DNA of 64,000 nt from Labrenzia sp. OB1 (GCF_001624695.1 NZ_JSEP01000008.1:203372-267371), one strand, 5' to 3'; counted from the stretch's first letter, positions 46,878-55,344 are shown. The notes: generated by a model not told the origin, from the letters alone. A program made the numbers and translations.

Positions 46878-48720
46878 TGCCGTCCTGCGTAGCCGTAAGC
46901 GAACCGGCGTTCTGATAAAGCGCGATATCGACTTTATCACCGCCGTTGATGTTCAGGCCGTCTACCCTTTTTCGAGCCTCCGGCACAAGACCAATCTCTT
47001 TGGCAGCCTCCAAAAAGGCCTGTTCCTCCCGGCTTTCTATGGCCGCGACACGGCAATCACCGGAAGCTGCATCTCCGGATCGGGCGAGAAACTCCGCAGC
47101 GCCTTTCGATGAAATGATGCGGGTGCCCGTTCCTTCAAGAAAGATGAAGCTCGGTTCGTGAAAACCCGATGTGACCACCTGGCGGGTTTCCTGCCGCGCG
47201 CAGCCGTGAATTCCGTCAAGGGCCGCAACAAGACGCGGACTCACCCACACCGGAGACAGGGCCGGCCCCACAAAGCCCCAGACCCCGACAGCAACGCATA
47301 TCGCGGCCATTGAAACCGCAGGAAGCGCATGGAGCGCCGGGCCGCGCAAGAGCCGCGTGGCCGCAGCAACAACGAATACAGCGCCAATCGCCACAAGAAC
47401 GACTCCAGGCGGCGACGGCCATATGCCGAGTGCAAAAGGCCCCGCGAAGGCGGCGACGGAGAGACCGACCACTGGAAGCGCCAGCAGCACTGCGGCGATC
47501 CAGCGGACCCAGGTTTTGGCATATGTGCCCGCCCCGTCGATCAATGCGGCGGCGACGGGAAGCGCGAGAGCCGGCAGCAGCGGCATGGTATAGTGAGGCA
47601 GCTTGGTCGACACCAGTTCGAAGACAATCCAGCCAGGAACGAACCAGGCGACGGAGAATAACACCAGTGGACTGGCCCGTTCACGCCAGATCAGCGGCAG
47701 GGCAATCAGGAAAAATGCCGGCAGCGGCCAGAAGACGCCGAACATGGCGCCCAAATGCGTCAGTGGCGGCGCACCGTGCCCTTCCTGGCCCTGGCCAACC
47801 TTCCCGAGCAGGTCCTTGCCGATCGCCTCGGTGAAAAAGCTGCCGTCGGTCGCGATCCATATGGCCACGAACCAGGGCGACACCAGGAGCAGCATCCAGA
47901 CAATACCGACAAGCGGCGAAGCAGCCTTGAACCATTTGACTTTCCGACGGGCAATCATCAGGCCCGCGACCGTCAGGCCGACAACCATGGGTCCGACCGG
48001 CCCCTTGACGAGCACACTTGCCGCGAGAGCCGTCCAGAAGAGAAAACTCAGCCCCCACAATCGGCGTCCCGGGTCTTTCAACCAGATGCGCGCAAGCGCT
48101 CCCTGCGCTATGATGATTGTCGCAAGCAGGACCGCATCAGTCTTTGCCAGACGGGCCTCGACGCCAACGATGATCGCCATGGCAATGAACCCGCCGACCA
48201 GCAAAGCGCCCGCAGGCCCCATGAAGGCGCGCGCCATCCAGAAACCCGCCAGCACACTCAGCACGGCGCCGATCACCGACGGCATCCGGTATACCCATAG
48301 CGGAGCCTCCGCCCCCTGCCCGGTCAGTTTCGCCGCCGCGGCCTGCAGCCAGTATATGCCGACAGGTTTCTTGTGACGCGCCTGCTCCTGAAAACGGATA
48401 TCGATGTAATCCCCCGTTTCCAGCATCTGTTTGGTCGCCTGGGTAAAGCGGGGTTCATCCCGGTCAAGCGGAGGCACGGTCCATTGTCCCGGAACGAACA
48501 AAAGCAAAGACAGCAAAAGCAGCAGAAAGGGAGCGCTGATGTCATGCCCGAATATGCGAAGCCAGACCGGCTTGCGCAGCGCGTTCGGTGCCCCCGTTTC
48601 CCCGGTCTCATGACCGGCTTTCTGCTCCGTACCGGCAGAACCGGTGGCCGAGCTGGAAATTGCAGACCCGGCCGCTTCGTTCTGCGGACCTTTATTGTGT
48701 TCTTCGCTTTTGTCAGCCAT
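46861..48720 (-). CDS. ArnT-like family 39 glycosyltransferase
   Basis: 619 residues from ATG 48720 (MADKSEEHNKGPQNEAAGSA); ATG 48783 would add 21 residues. A hydrophilic N-terminal tail of ~50 residues precedes about 11-12 membrane helices. The catalytic first loop has PPLDRDEPRFTQATKQMLET with the Asp-Glu pair, followed by HKKPVGIYWLQAAAAKLTGQ, as in ArnT/PMT enzymes. It transfers a sugar from a polyprenyl-phosphate donor to lipid A or another periplasmic acceptor. First gene of the set. Confidence 0.9.
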   Translation of the reverse strand: MADKSEEHNKGPQNEAAGSAISSSATGSAGTEQKAGHETGETGAPNALRKPVWLRIFGHDISAPFLLLLLSLLLFVPGQWTVPPLDRDEPRFTQATKQMLETGDYIDIRFQEQARHKKPVGIYWLQAAAAKLTGQGAEAPLWVYRMPSVIGAVLSVLAGFWMARAFMGPAGALLVGGFIAMAIIVGVEARLAKTDAVLLATIIIAQGALARIWLKDPGRRLWGLSFLFWTALAASVLVKGPVGPMVVGLTVAGLMIARRKVKWFKAASPLVGIVWMLLLVSPWFVAIWIATDGSFFTEAIGKDLLGKVGQGQEGHGAPPLTHLGAMFGVFWPLPAFFLIALPLIWRERASPLVLFSVAWFVPGWIVFELVSTKLPHYTMPLLPALALPVAAALIDGAGTYAKTWVRWIAAVLLALPVVGLSVAAFAGPFALGIWPSPPGVVLVAIGAVFVVAAATRLLRGPALHALPAVSMAAICVAVGVWGFVGPALSPVWVSPRLVAALDGIHGCARQETRQVVTSGFHEPSFIFLEGTGTRIISSKGAAEFLARSGDAASGDCRVAAIESREEQAFLEAAKEIGLVPEARKRVDGLNINGGDKVDIALYQNAGSLTATQDGNDEQR

Positions 48721-48887
48721 CAATTCCAGTTTCCGATACCTGCCTTGAGCCTGCCCCAGCCGGTCGCCGTCTTCAGAGAACATCTCCTACATGAGCTTTA
48801 CAAAAAGGGAAACAACCGCTTGCCATGCCGGCTCGCTCGGCTATCGTCCGCAGTCCTGAAACACCCTTTTACATCCGAGATATTCCA

Positions 48888-49724
48888 ATGACCTTGATTG
48901 CCCATATGACGGATCTGCACCTGCGCCCAAGAGGCCTCGCGTGCTACCGGGTTTCCGATACCAACATGTTTGCCGAACGGGCAATGCGGTCGCTCAGGGC
49001 CCTCAGCTCCACCCCCGATGCCCTGGTCATTACCGGCGACCTGACCGACCGGAGCGATCCGCGCGAATACGCGGTTGCGCGTGAACTTCTTTCGCGGCTG
49101 GATCTGCCGATCTACATGATCCCGGGTAATCATGACGGCAGTGCGGATATGCGCAGGGAAATGCACGATTTTCCTGGCATTTCCGAGAGCGGCGACGGCA
49201 AGATTTTCTACCGTGCCGATATTGGCGATCTGCAGCTGATCGCGCTCGATACCCATCTTCCCGGAAGACCTGAAGGCGAACTCGGCAGCGATCAGCTTGC
49301 ATGGCTGGATGCAACCTTGCGCGATAACGCCAAGCCTGCGCTTGTCGCCCTCCACCACCCGCCGGCGATTTCAGGCATAAGTCATATGGACAGGATCGGA
49401 CTGCTCGATGCCCCTGCCCTTGCGGAGGTGATAGCGCCCTACAATCACGTGGAAAGACTGATTTGCGGACATTTGCACCGGCCGATCATTGCCGGTTTCG
49501 CAGGCAAGATCATGACCCTTTCCCCAAGCACCGGGCACCAGGTGGTTCTGGATCTGACGGAGAACAGTCCCGCTCAGTTCAACTTTGAACCCGCCGCCTA
49601 TTTTCTCCACTATTATTCCCGGGAGTCCGGTGTGGTTTCCCATATGTCCTATGTGGAAAATTTCCCTGGTCCGCATGATTTCTTTGCCGACGAGGGTGTT
49701 GTCTGGCCGGGGGATGAAACCTGA
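48888..49724 (+). CDS. Calcineurin-like metallophosphoesterase (CpdA-like)
   Basis: 278 residues from ATG 48888 (MTLIAHMTDLHLRPRGLACY); the earlier in-frame start overlaps upstream sequence without a ribosome site. All dinuclear metal motifs are present: MTDLHL, VITGDLTDR, IPGNHDG, ALHHPP and CGHLHRP. This class III phosphodiesterase fold includes 3',5'-cAMP phosphodiesterase CpdA; substrate assignment is tentative. Divergent from GT39; its stop overlaps the next ATG by one base. Confidence 0.87.
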   Translation: MTLIAHMTDLHLRPRGLACYRVSDTNMFAERAMRSLRALSSTPDALVITGDLTDRSDPREYAVARELLSRLDLPIYMIPGNHDGSADMRREMHDFPGISESGDGKIFYRADIGDLQLIALDTHLPGRPEGELGSDQLAWLDATLRDNAKPALVALHHPPAISGISHMDRIGLLDAPALAEVIAPYNHVERLICGHLHRPIIAGFAGKIMTLSPSTGHQVVLDLTENSPAQFNFEPAAYFLHYYSRESGVVSHMSYVENFPGPHDFFADEGVVWPGDET

Positions 49725-50272
49725 TGCCGGTGCAGGCCCTCCCGCGAAGGTTCCAGGCGTCGCTGATTTTCTGCATGTTCCCCTTGCTGCTTGCCGCATG
49801 CGGTGCGCTGCCGGGCGGCGGAGAACTGGAAGACAAGACGGTTCTGACAGATCAGACTGTCGACGAGGCGCAAATGCTGTCGATGATCAATTCCTACCGG
49901 CAGGAAAACGGTCTTCCTGCTCTCCAGCACGATCCGGAACTGGACGCTGTATCTCGGAAGATGGCGCGGCACATAGCCGAGCGCGACAGTATGGACACCT
50001 GGGCGCACAGTGTCTTCGGCCTGTCACAACGGCTCGACAAGGCCGGTTACGCCAATTACGCGGGGGCGGAAAATCTCGGTGCGGGCTATGCGGACCTCCC
50101 TGCCGCCTTCCGCGGCTGGCAGGGATCGGAAGGCCACAACAAGAATTTACTCAACCCCTACGTGACGCGTGTCGGAATCGCGCGAACCAATCGCAACACA
50201 GGGAAATGGCGAAATTTCTGGGTGATGACCCTTGCCAGGCCCTACGCGGATGGCCGCCCGACGCTGCGTTGA
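49724..50272 (+). CDS. CAP-domain (SCP-like) lipoprotein
   Basis: 182 residues. Signal peptide with a lipobox PLLLAAC (lipidated Cys near residue 26). CAP domain: MLSMINSYRQENGLPALQHD, HIAERDSMDTWAHS, GAENLGAGYADLPAAFRGWQ and GHNKNLLNPYVTRVG. The role of bacterial CAP proteins is unclear. It overlaps the phosphoesterase stop by one base, so the two are translationally coupled. Confidence 0.88.
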   Translation: MPVQALPRRFQASLIFCMFPLLLAACGALPGGGELEDKTVLTDQTVDEAQMLSMINSYRQENGLPALQHDPELDAVSRKMARHIAERDSMDTWAHSVFGLSQRLDKAGYANYAGAENLGAGYADLPAAFRGWQGSEGHNKNLLNPYVTRVGIARTNRNTGKWRNFWVMTLARPYADGRPTLR

Positions 50273-50284
50273 TGCATGAACCCG

Positions 50285-50307
50285 AAAAAAAGCGGGGTCT
50301 CCCCCGC
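50285..50307 (-). terminator. Rho-independent terminator (minus strand)
   Basis: GCGGGG-GAGA-CCCCGC followed by seven T residues on the minus strand (50285-50291). It lies 260 bases after the YcaO gene stop and is the first strong terminator for that transcript. The 50308-50566 stretch between holds no supported gene; a 21-codon minus-strand frame there lacks a ribosome site. Confidence 0.7.
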
Positions 50308-50566
50308 CTGAAGTCATTTCCAGAGATCGGATGACCAAGTATCATCCTAGCACCTGACGCCCCAATACCTGAGTATCAGCGTCATATTTTCTAGCCCGCG
50401 TCATATTCGTTGTCAAACGTCTGATGCCCGGAAGCACCTGCCAGAGCCACATCCATGTTTTCGCTGCTGAATGGACGAGATTATCGACTGGGGCCTATCA
50501 GTTTTTCAGAGATGTACCCGATTTCATCAGCTGATTTCCGGAGAGGTGAATGGGGGCTGAGGAAAA

Positions 50567-51979
50567 TCAGAATGGAAACGGCCGGGCTTCAAATTCCGCT
50601 TCTGTTCCCGGCGTCGCGCGAAGACCGCGTTTGACAACGCCTTCGAACAGTCTGCGCTTGCCGAAACGCGGCTCCCAACCGCACAAATCAGGCGACAGAA
50701 GCTTGATGCAGGGAATCTTCAGGTCCGAACGCGTTGCATCGAACTCCCAGATCTCAATCCCCTTGTCCAGGCAACCCTGAAGCAAAGCTTCATAGGTGAA
50801 GACCTTTTCGAGGTCTCCGGGAGGTGCCACGGGCGCCTCCTTCAAAGGCATTTCCTCAAGTATCGATCGCTCTCTGGCGAATTCCAATTGCCGCGGCAAA
50901 GGACCTGTTTTTCCGCCGGGAGCTGCCGCATCCGGATAGGCCTTCTCCATAAGTTCCAGGGAATATTCTGACTGAAGCATTTCCTCAAGTGCGCTTTCGC
51001 AGGTCGAGGCAAGATCCCAGCCGGCCGACGAGCCGAATGCCGCACGGCGGCCGTCGAACTCATGGGAAATGGCGCACACCACGAAGGCGTCCAAATCCGT
51101 ATCAACAATGCCTACACTCCAGGACCGGGCACGATCTGACAAAAATGAACACAAGTATCCGGGCAGAATTTCCGTCAAGTATCTCCCTTTGAGTAAAGTT
51201 ATCCCCAAGCGGTTGTACCACGCCTGGGCGACTGCATCGCGCTCAACCAACTCAAGCAGCGCTCGCTCGCGCGCGCCCTCAAGGTCACTCCAGACCGCAC
51301 ACCCGGAACTGGAAGCAAGCGACATGCGCCCGCCTGTAACCCACTCCGCTTCATTGAACAAAACCCCGGCACTCGGAAACTCAGCCACAGCCTGATCGTG
51401 CGCGTAACCGCCCAGACGCGTAAGGGCAACTCGGCGATTCGACATTTTTTTCCAATCCGGAGCCCCTTCCTGCCCCCGCCCCCCTTCCGCACCGAGCTCG
51501 AGAGCCAACCGCCGCTCCTGAGCTGGGCTAAACCCGAGCACCCGAGACAACCCAACTACAGGTTGATATTTATCATTGATAAAAATTCGGGCGTCCATTT
51601 TCCCTTCGGAGTAAAGACTTAAGCGCTCCGCGATCTCGCCAATGCAACTAATAGTTGCCGATGCGGATGTTCGTCCTTGCCCACCCGCCGGAATAGACCT
51701 CACCATCCCGCCTTCAGACCCAGGAAGGTCGGACGCCACTTTTAAAATTCCGGAACAGAAGCGCACCGGGCAGGTGTCAATCGACACCGGCACAATTCGC
51801 ACATCGAAAGAAGTCAGCAACGGCAGAAAGAGGGGCAGATTTCGGTCAGCCATACGCAGTTGATCTGTCCCCTCTTCGCCGACAAGCAAGCCCGCTCTGA
51901 GGAGATCCGCAACCACGTTTCCGGGGAGTTTGACTTGGCCTTTTTCATTACGCGGCGGCAACAAAGACCCTTCACGCAC
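50567..51979 (-). CDS. YcaO-domain protein (RiPP backbone-modifying enzyme)
   Basis: 470 residues. ATP-binding motifs of the YcaO superfamily are clear: SASATISCIGEIAERLSLYS (residues 105-124, with E115, E118, R119) and the second helix LEGARERALLELVERDA (233-249, with E243, E246, R247). The N-terminal ~95 residues are not recognised and could bind the leader peptide. The C-terminus ends in RPFPF, reminiscent of the Pro-rich tail of azoline-forming cyclodehydratases. YcaO enzymes activate amide oxygens with ATP to make azolines, thioamides or amidines. No E1-like/ThiF partner or dehydrogenase is nearby. Divergent from two precursor-like peptides 252 bases away. Confidence 0.87.
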   Translation of the reverse strand: MREGSLLPPRNEKGQVKLPGNVVADLLRAGLLVGEEGTDQLRMADRNLPLFLPLLTSFDVRIVPVSIDTCPVRFCSGILKVASDLPGSEGGMVRSIPAGGQGRTSASATISCIGEIAERLSLYSEGKMDARIFINDKYQPVVGLSRVLGFSPAQERRLALELGAEGGRGQEGAPDWKKMSNRRVALTRLGGYAHDQAVAEFPSAGVLFNEAEWVTGGRMSLASSSGCAVWSDLEGARERALLELVERDAVAQAWYNRLGITLLKGRYLTEILPGYLCSFLSDRARSWSVGIVDTDLDAFVVCAISHEFDGRRAAFGSSAGWDLASTCESALEEMLQSEYSLELMEKAYPDAAAPGGKTGPLPRQLEFARERSILEEMPLKEAPVAPPGDLEKVFTYEALLQGCLDKGIEIWEFDATRSDLKIPCIKLLSPDLCGWEPRFGKRRLFEGVVKRGLRATPGTEAEFEARPFPF

Positions 51980-52231
51980 AGCTCGGCAACCTTAAGAAAG
52001 TAACCATAAAATACTCACGCTCACCCTGCAATTGCACCCTACGTAGATTAATCGCTCAACTATTGAGAATAACCCCAATCCCATTCTACGTTGGTAGTGA
52101 AAGCAGTCAAGAGTAGTAATTACGTTAAACAAGTAACTAATATACTAACTTTTGACTTATTTCTGTTTAGCCGGGTGACCATCCAATCACCAGCTAAATC
52201 ACGATACAACCTTAACTTATGGAGGCATAAT
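51980..52231. promoter_or_regulatory. Divergent promoter region of the RiPP locus
   Basis: 252 AT-rich bases between the YcaO gene and precursor 1. It should hold both promoters and possibly the binding site of the SARP-type regulator, but no clear direct repeats or hexamers were identified. A GGAGG ribosome site at 52221-52225 precedes precursor 1. Confidence 0.5.
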
Positions 52232-52522
52232 ATGCACGCTCAAAAGACTTATGACAAAGACATGGAAATTGGCGCGAAACTTGGTGCGATCATCCAGGAT
52301 TCCGATAGCCGTGCACAGCTGATCGAAAACCCGGCTGAAGTCCTGGCCTCCGTCGGAGCAGCTTCCGACGTCACGATCTTTGCCGATACCGCAGACATGG
52401 TTCACCTGGTTGTTCCGGCCGGTATTGATGCTGCACGCGTTGCCGCAGGCGACGAAGCCTATTTTGAAGAACTCGGCAAGGCCGCTCTTGGAAACTGCTA
52501 CTACGAGGATGTTCCCGAGTAA
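52232..52522 (+). CDS. NHLP-type RiPP precursor peptide 1
   Basis: 96 residues from ATG 52232, with GGAGG seven bases upstream; an earlier in-frame start is not supported. The helical N-terminal part, including LGAIIQDSDSRAQLIENPAE and VLASVG, follows the pattern of nitrile-hydratase-leader peptides (TIGR03793-like: residue pattern xxL-x-NP-xxxLxxxG). The tail contains RVAAGDEAYFEELGKAALGN and ends CYYEDVPE; Cys89 is the only cysteine. The likely processing site (AAG or ALG) cannot be fixed. Co-directional with precursor 2, 75 bases on. Confidence 0.75.
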   Translation: MHAQKTYDKDMEIGAKLGAIIQDSDSRAQLIENPAEVLASVGAASDVTIFADTADMVHLVVPAGIDAARVAAGDEAYFEELGKAALGNCYYEDVPE

Positions 52523-52544
52523 AAAGCGGCAGTACACGGACCAT

Positions 52545-52577
52545 TTGCCCGAGCCTTCCTATCGGAGACTCGGGCAA
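52545..52577 (+). terminator. Hairpin between the two precursor genes
   Basis: TTGCCCGAG and its exact reverse complement (nine pairs) with a 15-base loop lie 23 bases after precursor 1. There is no T-run, and precursor 2 follows 20 bases later. It may attenuate transcription or protect the precursor 1 message, giving unequal precursor levels. Confidence 0.55.
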
Positions 52578-52597
52578 TCGAATTGAAGGTAATAAAT

Positions 52598-52885
52598 ATG
52601 GCCCGATTTCCTTACTACCAAAAAAACGTAAAAGAGCTAGGCAAACTAATTGCCAGAGCAGCCCTTGACGAAAATTTCCGGAAGAGGCTTCAAGAAAATC
52701 CGTCAAACGAGTTAGCCGCCATTGGCCTCCCGCAGCAAACGACCGAACTCGTCGAGTTCAAGGTCGTCGACGGAAATGAAGCCCCCAACGCCGTGGCTCT
52801 GCCTTTCCGTCTAAACCAAAACAAAATCAATTCCGCGAACGAAACGTATCTTTCCGGAATATCGAAGATGTTCAGCTTAAACTGA
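52598..52885 (+). CDS. NHLP-type RiPP precursor peptide 2
   Basis: 95 residues from ATG 52598, preceded by GAAGG. The leader ELGKLIARAALDENFRKRLQ followed by ENPSNELAAIGLP is a good match to the NHLP leader pattern (A-x2-D-x2-F-R-x2-L-x2-NP-x3-L-x3-G). The C-terminal portion (NKINSANETYLSGISKMFSL, about residues 75-94) has Ser, Thr and Asn but no Cys; the whole peptide is Cys-free. It overlaps the regulator gene on the other strand by nine bases at the stops. Confidence 0.72.
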   Translation: MARFPYYQKNVKELGKLIARAALDENFRKRLQENPSNELAAIGLPQQTTELVEFKVVDGNEAPNAVALPFRLNQNKINSANETYLSGISKMFSLN

Positions 52886-54871
52886 TCCGGAACCTGAAAA
52901 TAAAAACCGCTGTACCAAAGCCGCGCCTTTATCAAAGTCCTGTCGCGCCTTGTTGGCCTGAAAGAAGTTTATTTTCTTTCTCCAGTTCTCCGGATCACTG
53001 GTGATATCCGGTGAGCTACTCAGAAATGAATGGCGATGTTCGCTGTATCTATGAAGCGTTTGAAGTGCTTCATCTTTTCGGCCAGCGCACAACAACGCCG
53101 CTACACGTGTTGTGAGACCGCTGACGCCGACACCTGAACCTCTTTCGATATGAGTGATAGCGCTTTCATAATCCTCAGCCGCGAAAAAGATGTTCGCCAG
53201 ATACTCATAAAAAACTCGAGGGATAAACGCGGCGAGCGCGAATGCCCTTTCAGCCGTCGCGATCGCCTCTTTTACATCGCCGGAAAATGCTAGTCCCTCT
53301 GCTACAGACATCAGATTTGCCGGGTCTGCCGAACTCAAGCGGCCGGCATTCTGGAATGCCCGTTTTGCCTCTTCGGGCATATTGGACAAAATAAGCGTCC
53401 ATCCATAAATGCGCTGGTTCACGGCCTGCCAGGGATCGAGCATAATAGATCTCTCAGCCAGGCTGAGAAGATTATTCATTCCATCTGAAAGCTGATCATC
53501 AAGTAGCGGAAAATGAAGCGCACGCTTCATTATGATGGATGCTCTTCCAGAATAGATCATCGAGAATGAACTGTTCTGACGTTCAATTTCATCGAGTATC
53601 CGCAAAGCTCTTTCATCGGACTTCGGGGTAAAGTCCCACATCAAAGCATCTGCCTGGCACCAGCGTGCAAAGACCGCGGTATTTGCAGGATTACGAAGTT
53701 TGCCAATGGAATGCATGTTAATGCGGCTTACAATTTGGCTCGCGACGGGAGAGATTCCGTTCCACATATTGAGATCAACAATCTCATTGAAAACAATCTG
53801 CCCGTTGCTTCGATCCTCAAATTGGACAACGATTTTATTGAATTTTTCATCGTGACGAAAACGAAGAAGGTAACTGCCCAGGTCATTTCCGTTGACGAGA
53901 GTTGCCTTGGGAACGTTTTCGGCGCCGAAATATTCTGACTCGTAGAGGTCAAAAGACCGAAAGGAAGAAAGACCGGAAACGATTTCTTCTCTCAAATGGA
54001 CGGCGTCATTCGGGCCCTGTTTTCCAAGTGATGAGGAAACTATCGAAATTTCCGGAAGACCAACGACTTCTTCGCTGTTCGAAAGTCCCCCTCGTACTGA
54101 ACCGACATCTCCCATACGCATGAATACGGAAGACGAAAAATCATCAACATGCTCTTCTGATAAAAGTGCTCTTGTCTCTTCCTCGGGCTCGGCATCCAGA
54201 TGCAAGCGCATTTCGCGTTCACAGGCTCGCAACTGTTCCTCGGCCCGGTCGCGCTGACCCAGTTTCAGATACAGGCGTATAAGCACTCGGTGCGCAGATT
54301 CGAATGCCGGATCGATTTTCAGGAGAAAACGACCACCAGCCTCCACCTGCTGCCCACCATCCTCAACTGAAATCTGGTTGAGATGCCGGAATGCGGCGCT
54401 TGTCACCTCCGAGCGGACACGTTCACGTTCGACCGTCAGCCAATCGGAGAAATCCGGATCGATGTCCTCGAACCCGCTGAGAAAATCACCGCGCCAGAGC
54501 TCCTTCGCCTCCTCGAAATCGGACGCGTTACCACGCTCCAGAAGCTCCTTCATCTTGATCAAATCCGAAGAAAACAGCACCTGGTCGAGCTGGATGTGTC
54601 CGGGAGACGAAATGACGACGTCAATTCCGGCTTCCTCTTCCGCCGTTTTCAGCTGGCGCAACGCCTGTCGCAGCGATTGCATGGCCTTGTGGTGGTCGGA
54701 ACCACTCCACAACAAATCGGCAAGGGCTTCCCGCTGGGCGGACATGGCGCCCATTCGACTCAAATAACCCAATATTGCCAGCGCTTTACGGGTCTTTACC
54801 GCAACGGGTTCCTGGCCTTTGCCTAAAAGCAAAGGCCGACCCAAGCAAGCGAAGCAAAACGCGTTTGCCAT
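52877..54871 (-). CDS. SARP/BTAD-type transcriptional regulator with TPR-like C-terminus
   Basis: 664 residues from ATG 54871, with GGGGAA upstream; ATG 54919 would add 16 residues. Residues ~1-90 resemble a winged-helix domain of the OmpR/SARP type (RKALAILGYLSRMGAMSAQR, LADLLWSG, SLRQALRQLK). Residues ~90-240 form the bacterial transcriptional activation domain (LWRGDFLSGFEDIDPDFSDW, LLKIDPAFESAHRVLIRLYL). The rest has helical repeats consistent with TPR units (e.g. AERAFALAAFIPRVFYEYLA). AfsR/SARP proteins activate secondary-metabolite genes. It is convergent with precursor 2 and divergent from the small gene at 55051, so it likely controls this RiPP locus. Confidence 0.82.
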   Translation of the reverse strand: MANAFCFACLGRPLLLGKGQEPVAVKTRKALAILGYLSRMGAMSAQREALADLLWSGSDHHKAMQSLRQALRQLKTAEEEAGIDVVISSPGHIQLDQVLFSSDLIKMKELLERGNASDFEEAKELWRGDFLSGFEDIDPDFSDWLTVERERVRSEVTSAAFRHLNQISVEDGGQQVEAGGRFLLKIDPAFESAHRVLIRLYLKLGQRDRAEEQLRACEREMRLHLDAEPEEETRALLSEEHVDDFSSSVFMRMGDVGSVRGGLSNSEEVVGLPEISIVSSSLGKQGPNDAVHLREEIVSGLSSFRSFDLYESEYFGAENVPKATLVNGNDLGSYLLRFRHDEKFNKIVVQFEDRSNGQIVFNEIVDLNMWNGISPVASQIVSRINMHSIGKLRNPANTAVFARWCQADALMWDFTPKSDERALRILDEIERQNSSFSMIYSGRASIIMKRALHFPLLDDQLSDGMNNLLSLAERSIMLDPWQAVNQRIYGWTLILSNMPEEAKRAFQNAGRLSSADPANLMSVAEGLAFSGDVKEAIATAERAFALAAFIPRVFYEYLANIFFAAEDYESAITHIERGSGVGVSGLTTRVAALLCAGRKDEALQTLHRYSEHRHSFLSSSPDITSDPENWRKKINFFQANKARQDFDKGAALVQRFLFSGSGSV

Positions 54872-55050
54872 CAATTCCCCGCAATTGAATTGCACATTTC
54901 CGTCAAGTTGATAACGCAACCGCGAATATCACGAAACCGGAAACACAACAGCACCTTATCACGCTCCTTTCACGCCGCAACAGCATGATTTTTGCGGATG
55001 GTCACAGCAGCGTCGCTGCAATCGGTAAACTATTACTGGTGGGTAGTATT

Positions 55051-55305
55051 ATGTCTAAGACAGTCGACAAACCGATTCCTGCGGAATCGCTACAAGAACC
55101 GGCAATCGAAGCGATCAAGCGGATGATTCGCTATACCAGAAAAGAATCGGACAAGGACGGCCGGACGTTCTGCTCCTACTTCCTCGATATGGCACTCCAG
55201 TCTCTGGAAGACGGGACAGAGGATCTCGATATGATCCTCAAGACCAAGATCACCCCGCTCATGGTCGGCCAGCAGAACATTTCCTCGAAATCTGATTCTG
55301 CCTGA
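55051..55305 (+). CDS. Small hypothetical protein next to the regulator
   Basis: 84 residues from ATG 55051 (MSKTVDKPIPAESLQEPAIE). Mostly helical by eye, charged, with one Cys (GRTFCSYFLDMALQSLED). No known family recognised. It is divergent from the SARP gene across 180 bases and is followed 40 bases later by a good terminator, which supports it as a real transcribed gene. A role in the RiPP locus is possible but unproven; it could belong to the flanking chromosome. Confidence 0.65.
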   Translation: MSKTVDKPIPAESLQEPAIEAIKRMIRYTRKESDKDGRTFCSYFLDMALQSLEDGTEDLDMILKTKITPLMVGQQNISSKSDSA

Positions 55306-55344
55306 CAGCGCCGACAGGTACTCAGGAAGTTTCAATTAGAACCA

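Noticed and set aside
50395..50460. 21-codon minus-strand frame after the YcaO gene as a third precursor
   Set aside because: No ribosome site, no NHLP leader and too short; treated as chance.
52232..52522. Precursor 1 as a nitrile hydratase subunit fragment
   Set aside because: NHLP leaders resemble the nitrile hydratase alpha subunit, but no metal-binding Cys cluster or beta subunit is present and a YcaO gene is adjacent.
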